Made by a program: the position numbers and the translations under genes | Origin: CAYSQW01 sp964433135 | GTDB taxonomy: Bacteria > Acidobacteriota > Aminicenantia > Aminicenantales > Aminicenantaceae | NCBI GenBank assembly: GCA_964433135.1 | Contig: CAYSQW010000036.1 | Coordinates: forward strand, 1 to 36,020 | Length of the DNA: 36,020 nucleotides | Direction of reading: 5' to 3' | Part shown: positions 33,145-36,020 of the stretch, one piece after another | Numbering within the stretch: position 1 is the stretch's first letter | Layout of the letters: every line of letters starts with the position of its first letter | The notes under the pieces: generated by a model | The model's database searches: none | The model's input: the letters and a program-made list of their open reading frames with translations, nothing else | Told to the model about the DNA's origin: nothing

Positions 33145-34161
33145 ATGACACACCGTGAACTTAAGAGCTCTACCGTGCCGGAGTCCATAATAGAGATTTC
33201 TCACCTTACAAAAATATTCGGTCAGACAACGGCTGTGGAGGATATCTCCTTTTCGGTTCAAAAAGGGGAAACGTTTGTCCTTCTCGGCACAAGTGGATGC
33301 GGAAAAACGACGTCGCTCAAAACCATCAACAGGCTGATCGAACCTACTAGCGGCGCCGTTTATATTGAAGGATGCGACACAGCCGAAAGAGATCCCGAAG
33401 AACTCCGCAGAGGAATCGGATACGTCATTCAAGATATCGGACTTTTTCCCCACTGGACTGCGGAACGAAACATCGCGGTTGTTCCTGAACTTCTAGGGTG
33501 GGATAGATCTAAGATTCAAGAGAGAGTTCACGAAATGCTGAATCTCGTAGGTCTCGATCCAGCTGCATATGCCGGCCGATATCCGGCCGAACTCAGCGGC
33601 GGGCAACAGCAGCGGGTGGGGTTGGTACGTGCCTTTGCCGCCGATCCCCCCATCATCCTTCTGGATGAACCATTCGGTGCACTGGATCCTATTAGCCGCC
33701 GTGAAATCCAGAAGGAGTTTAAAAATCTAGAATCATTGTTGGACAAAACCATGGTCCTCGTCACTCATGATGTTTTCGAGGCCTTTGATCTTGGGGACCG
33801 GATCTGTCTGATGGATCATGGAAGGATCAAGCAGGTCGGTTTTCCCCGCGATCTCCTCTATTCTCCCGCCGATGATTTTGTACGTCGTTTTTTTCAAGCC
33901 AATCGATTTCTTCTTGAGCTTAAGGTCCTTTCTCTCAAGGATATCCTTCCACACTTGCCGGGGCGTGAAGAGTTAGCCGAGGATCTCCCTTGTTTTTCCG
34001 AGGAATCGTCTCTGCTGGACGTCTTGGAATCTCTTGAAAGGGATAAAGGCGGCACTGCCCCGTTCGTTATCACTGATGCTGAAGATGCACCGGTCGCCCA
34101 AACCGACGCCGGAGAGGTGCTTTCGGCTTTCTACACAATCAAACCTATGGAGCCGTCGTGA
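33145..34161 (+). CDS. Glycine betaine/carnitine/choline-type ABC transporter ATP-binding protein
   Basis: 338 residues. Walker A GTSGCGKT (48-55), Q-loop IQDIG, signature LSGGQQQR (149-156), Walker B ILLDEP (170-175) and switch HD are intact. The region SISRREIQKEF and the pattern EPTSGAVYIEG are typical of OpuA/OpuC/ProV ATPases. The last 90 residues are a CBS-like regulatory half (LDVLESLERDKGGTAPFVITD...), as in OpuCA, where it can sense ionic strength or c-di-AMP. It overlaps the next gene by 4 bases. Codon use looks a little more AT-rich than the genes to the left. Confidence 0.92.
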   Translation: MTHRELKSSTVPESIIEISHLTKIFGQTTAVEDISFSVQKGETFVLLGTSGCGKTTSLKTINRLIEPTSGAVYIEGCDTAERDPEELRRGIGYVIQDIGLFPHWTAERNIAVVPELLGWDRSKIQERVHEMLNLVGLDPAAYAGRYPAELSGGQQQRVGLVRAFAADPPIILLDEPFGALDPISRREIQKEFKNLESLLDKTMVLVTHDVFEAFDLGDRICLMDHGRIKQVGFPRDLLYSPADDFVRRFFQANRFLLELKVLSLKDILPHLPGREELAEDLPCFSEESSLLDVLESLERDKGGTAPFVITDAEDAPVAQTDAGEVLSAFYTIKPMEPS

Positions 34162-35735
34162 ATCAAGGCGCTTCATTGATCGAATTTTTGATCAGCCGGC
34201 AGGGAGATATCTTTGAACAGACAGCCGAGCACATCGGCCTTACCCTAATCGCTCTTTTGATTGCCATCTTGATAGGAATGCCGGCCGGCATTTATCTAAC
34301 GCGCCATAAAAAAATATCCGGCACTGTTTTGGGGATTGTTGGAATCATACAGACAATTCCCAGTGTGGCGCTGTTGGGTTTTCTTCTCCCTGTCCTGGGG
34401 ATCGGCGTGGTCCCTGCCGTAGTAGCGCTTTTTCTGTATGCGCTGCTCCCGATTATCCGCAACACATTTACCGGTATCGAAGAGGTGGACGCGGCCGTGC
34501 GTGAGGCGGCTAAGGGAATGGGAATGTCGGATAGCCAAATTCTTCGTAAAGTCGAACTTCCCCTGGCCGTTCCTGTCATATTCGCCGGCATCCGGACGTC
34601 AACGGTAATCAGCGTGGGTGTCGCCACCCTGTGTGCACTTATCGGATCCGGCGGCCTAGGCGAATTCATTTTCAGGGGAATCGCACTCAACAATATCAAT
34701 ATGATACTGGCCGGAGCTATACCCGCAGCGATGCTGGCCCTTATATTTGACTCCGTTTTAGCTGTTGTCCAGAAAAACATCTCCAAAACATTAAAACCAT
34801 TTCTTTTTATTAGTGCTGTGCTGATACTGGCTTTCATCGCTCTTGTCGTCGTTCCATCTCTGTTTTCAACCGAATTTGTTGCCGGCTTCACATCCGAATT
34901 CATGGAGCGGCCGGATGGCTACACCGGACTTCAAGCAAAATATGATCTGTCGATCGAAACGAAAGAGCTTGATCCCGGATTGATGTATCGGGCACTTAAA
35001 AATAAAAAAGTGGATCTTATCTGCGGATTCGCAACCGACGGACGAATCAAAGCCTACAATCTGAGAGTGCTGGAAGATGACAGATCTTATTTTCCTCGAT
35101 ATGATGCGGCGCCTCTTATAAGGGGAGAGATCCTGCGGAAGCACGCGGAGCTGCGACAGGCACTCGAACTTTTGTCCGGTCAGTTATCTGATTCGATGAT
35201 GAGACAGATGAACTATCAGGTCGATCATCTCAAGAGAGACCCTAAGGAAGTAGCAGAGGAATTTATGGAAGGACTGGACCTCCCTTCTTCATCAAAATCC
35301 ATGCGGGATCAAAGTATCGCTATCGGATCTAAAAATTTCACAGAACAATACATCCTGGCCCAGATCTTCGCAGAGGTGATCCAGCATTATACTGGATTAG
35401 AAACAGTTCTAATGACTGGACTTGCTGGCACGAAAATCTGCTTCGATGCCCTTCGCCAGGGCGAAATCGATCTCTATCCAGAATACACAGGAACCGGCCT
35501 TTTTGTCCTGTTGGAATCGGAATCAGAGAGCGTTTCTAGGATAAAAAAGAATCCCCACCTTTTGATGGGTTTTGTCCGGGAAGAGACAAGGAAACATTTT
35601 GATATGGAATGGCTATCTCCGCTCGGATTCAACAACACCTACACTCTGATGATGCGAGAAAAACACGCTGCCAGGCTTAAAATTCGTTCCATTTCCGATC
35701 TGGCCTGCTATCTGCAGGATTCGAACAAGCAGTAG
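34158..35735 (+). CDS. Compatible-solute ABC permease fused to a circularly permuted substrate-binding domain
   Basis: 525 residues. Residues 1-210 are a BPD-type permease with about five helices and the EAA-like loop (AAKGMGMSDSQILRKVELPLAVP); a further helix (213-234) follows. The remainder is an OpuAC/ProX-type binding protein, but with its halves swapped. The part that is normally C-terminal (EFMERPDGY...GFATDGRI...LEDDRSYFPRYDAAPL...VAEEF) comes first (243-371). The part normally N-terminal (IAIGSKNFTEQYI...GEIDLYPEYTGTG...LSPLGFNNTYTLM...SISDLA) comes after a serine-rich linker (386-517). It should carry glycine betaine, choline or a relative. Start by ATGA-type overlap with the ATPase gene. 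Confidence 0.9.
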   Translation: MNQGASLIEFLISRQGDIFEQTAEHIGLTLIALLIAILIGMPAGIYLTRHKKISGTVLGIVGIIQTIPSVALLGFLLPVLGIGVVPAVVALFLYALLPIIRNTFTGIEEVDAAVREAAKGMGMSDSQILRKVELPLAVPVIFAGIRTSTVISVGVATLCALIGSGGLGEFIFRGIALNNINMILAGAIPAAMLALIFDSVLAVVQKNISKTLKPFLFISAVLILAFIALVVVPSLFSTEFVAGFTSEFMERPDGYTGLQAKYDLSIETKELDPGLMYRALKNKKVDLICGFATDGRIKAYNLRVLEDDRSYFPRYDAAPLIRGEILRKHAELRQALELLSGQLSDSMMRQMNYQVDHLKRDPKEVAEEFMEGLDLPSSSKSMRDQSIAIGSKNFTEQYILAQIFAEVIQHYTGLETVLMTGLAGTKICFDALRQGEIDLYPEYTGTGLFVLLESESESVSRIKKNPHLLMGFVREETRKHFDMEWLSPLGFNNTYTLMMREKHAARLKIRSISDLACYLQDSNKQ

Positions 35736-35945
35736 TGGAAAAAAAGATAATGCTGAAGAGGGATTTGGAAATTATGCCCTCTCGAGACCAGGTAATCAGC
35801 CGCCATTCTTTTCAAAGTTCATTAGATTTGATTTAGGTTCGGATATATACAAGAATAATCAAAAATGGAATTAAAATTCATTTAAACCGCCTTCAATCCC
35901 CTTTTTGACTTTGTTAGTGTACAATCGAGTTCGCAATTTTGATTT
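35736..35945. other. AT-rich noncoding gap before the last gene
   Basis: No gene seen. TTGACT (35905) and TACAAT (35920-35925) look like promoter boxes but are only 9 bases apart, so they do not form one standard promoter together. Confidence 0.4.
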
Positions 35946-36017
35946 AAGGAGGTAGCCATCGTAAACTCTTTTCGAATAGCAAAATTAAACGAAAGGAGAG
36001 TTTTTAAACGATGGCTA
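35946..36017 (+). promoter_or_regulatory. Structured 5' leader that pairs with the start codon
   Basis: TAGCCATCG (35953-35961) is the perfect complement of CGATGGCTA (36009-36017), which contains the ATG at 36011. Inside it AAACTC (35963-35968) pairs with GAGTTT (35998-36003). AAGGAGG (35946-35952) abuts the stem on its 5' side, and a second ribosome site, GAAAGGAG (35991-35998), lies in the loop and stem edge. Folding would hide the start codon, as in temperature-responsive leaders. Confidence 0.6.
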
Positions 36018-36020
36018 CTG
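36011..36020 (+). CDS. Start of a gene cut by the window end, probably a cold-shock protein
   Basis: Only ATG GCT ACT G is visible. Met-Ala-Thr followed by a G-starting codon is the common opening of CspA-family proteins (MATG...), and a long structured leader is usual for that family. This is a weak inference from three codons and context. Confidence 0.35.

Overview
The window looks like a chromosomal segment of a diderm, heterotrophic, peptide-using bacterium of middling GC content. Outer-membrane barrel proteins, two Tat-type signal peptides, secreted M28, C69 and C10 peptidases, a DUF362 protein and a sodium:solute symporter fit an Aminicenantes/Acidobacteria-like lineage. That placement is an inference from gene content; there is no rRNA or other phylogenetic marker in the window. 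Shine-Dalgarno sites are mostly strong (GGAGG types), and several sigma70-type promoters can be read.

Layout. 0-6.9 kb: Tat-exported class V aminotransferase, a CBM9-like/DUF5916 outer-membrane protein, tag (convergent), and a large secreted M28 peptidase with an unusual C-terminal half. 7.0-16.0 kb: a poly-gamma-glutamate (PGA) island. On the plus strand it has pgsB, pgsC, a PgsW-like gene and a C69 dipeptidase. On the minus strand it has a DUF6305 protein, an unknown two-TM protein, a 612-bp gap rich in inverted repeats, a DctM-like carrier, a 48-residue membrane protein and an M14-like zinc hydrolase. 16.2-21.9 kb: DUF362 protein, iron alcohol dehydrogenase, sodium symporter, a PTS-EIIA/zinc-ribbon fusion and a small GGQ release-factor-like protein. 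21.9-24.3 kb: a barrel protein and a C10 (streptopain-like) protease. 24.4-32.3 kb (minus strand): the housekeeping run ftsH-folP-cdaA-cdaR-glmM-pdxJ followed by an M20 hydrolase. 32.4-36.0 kb: tRNA-Ala(GGC), a 5'-truncated asparagine-synthetase remnant, a two-gene compatible-solute ABC transporter whose substrate-binding part is circularly permuted, and a structured leader before what is probably a cold-shock gene cut off at the window end.

How the genes may work together. pgsB/pgsC/pgsW supply the synthesis and export core for poly-gamma-glutamate, with no PgsA/CapA gene seen. The adjoining C69 dipeptidase, membrane-anchored zinc hydrolase and carboxylate-type carrier could trim or degrade the polymer and recover its products, so the island reads as a make-and-recycle system (inference). 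The ftsH-folP-cdaA-cdaR-glmM block couples c-di-AMP synthesis with cell-wall precursor supply and has its own promoter inside cdaR-glmM. The most unusual items are the apparent AUC start and G9 tract of pgsB, the 242-nt imperfect palindrome in the island, the permuted ABC transporter protein and the start-codon-sequestering hairpin at the right edge.
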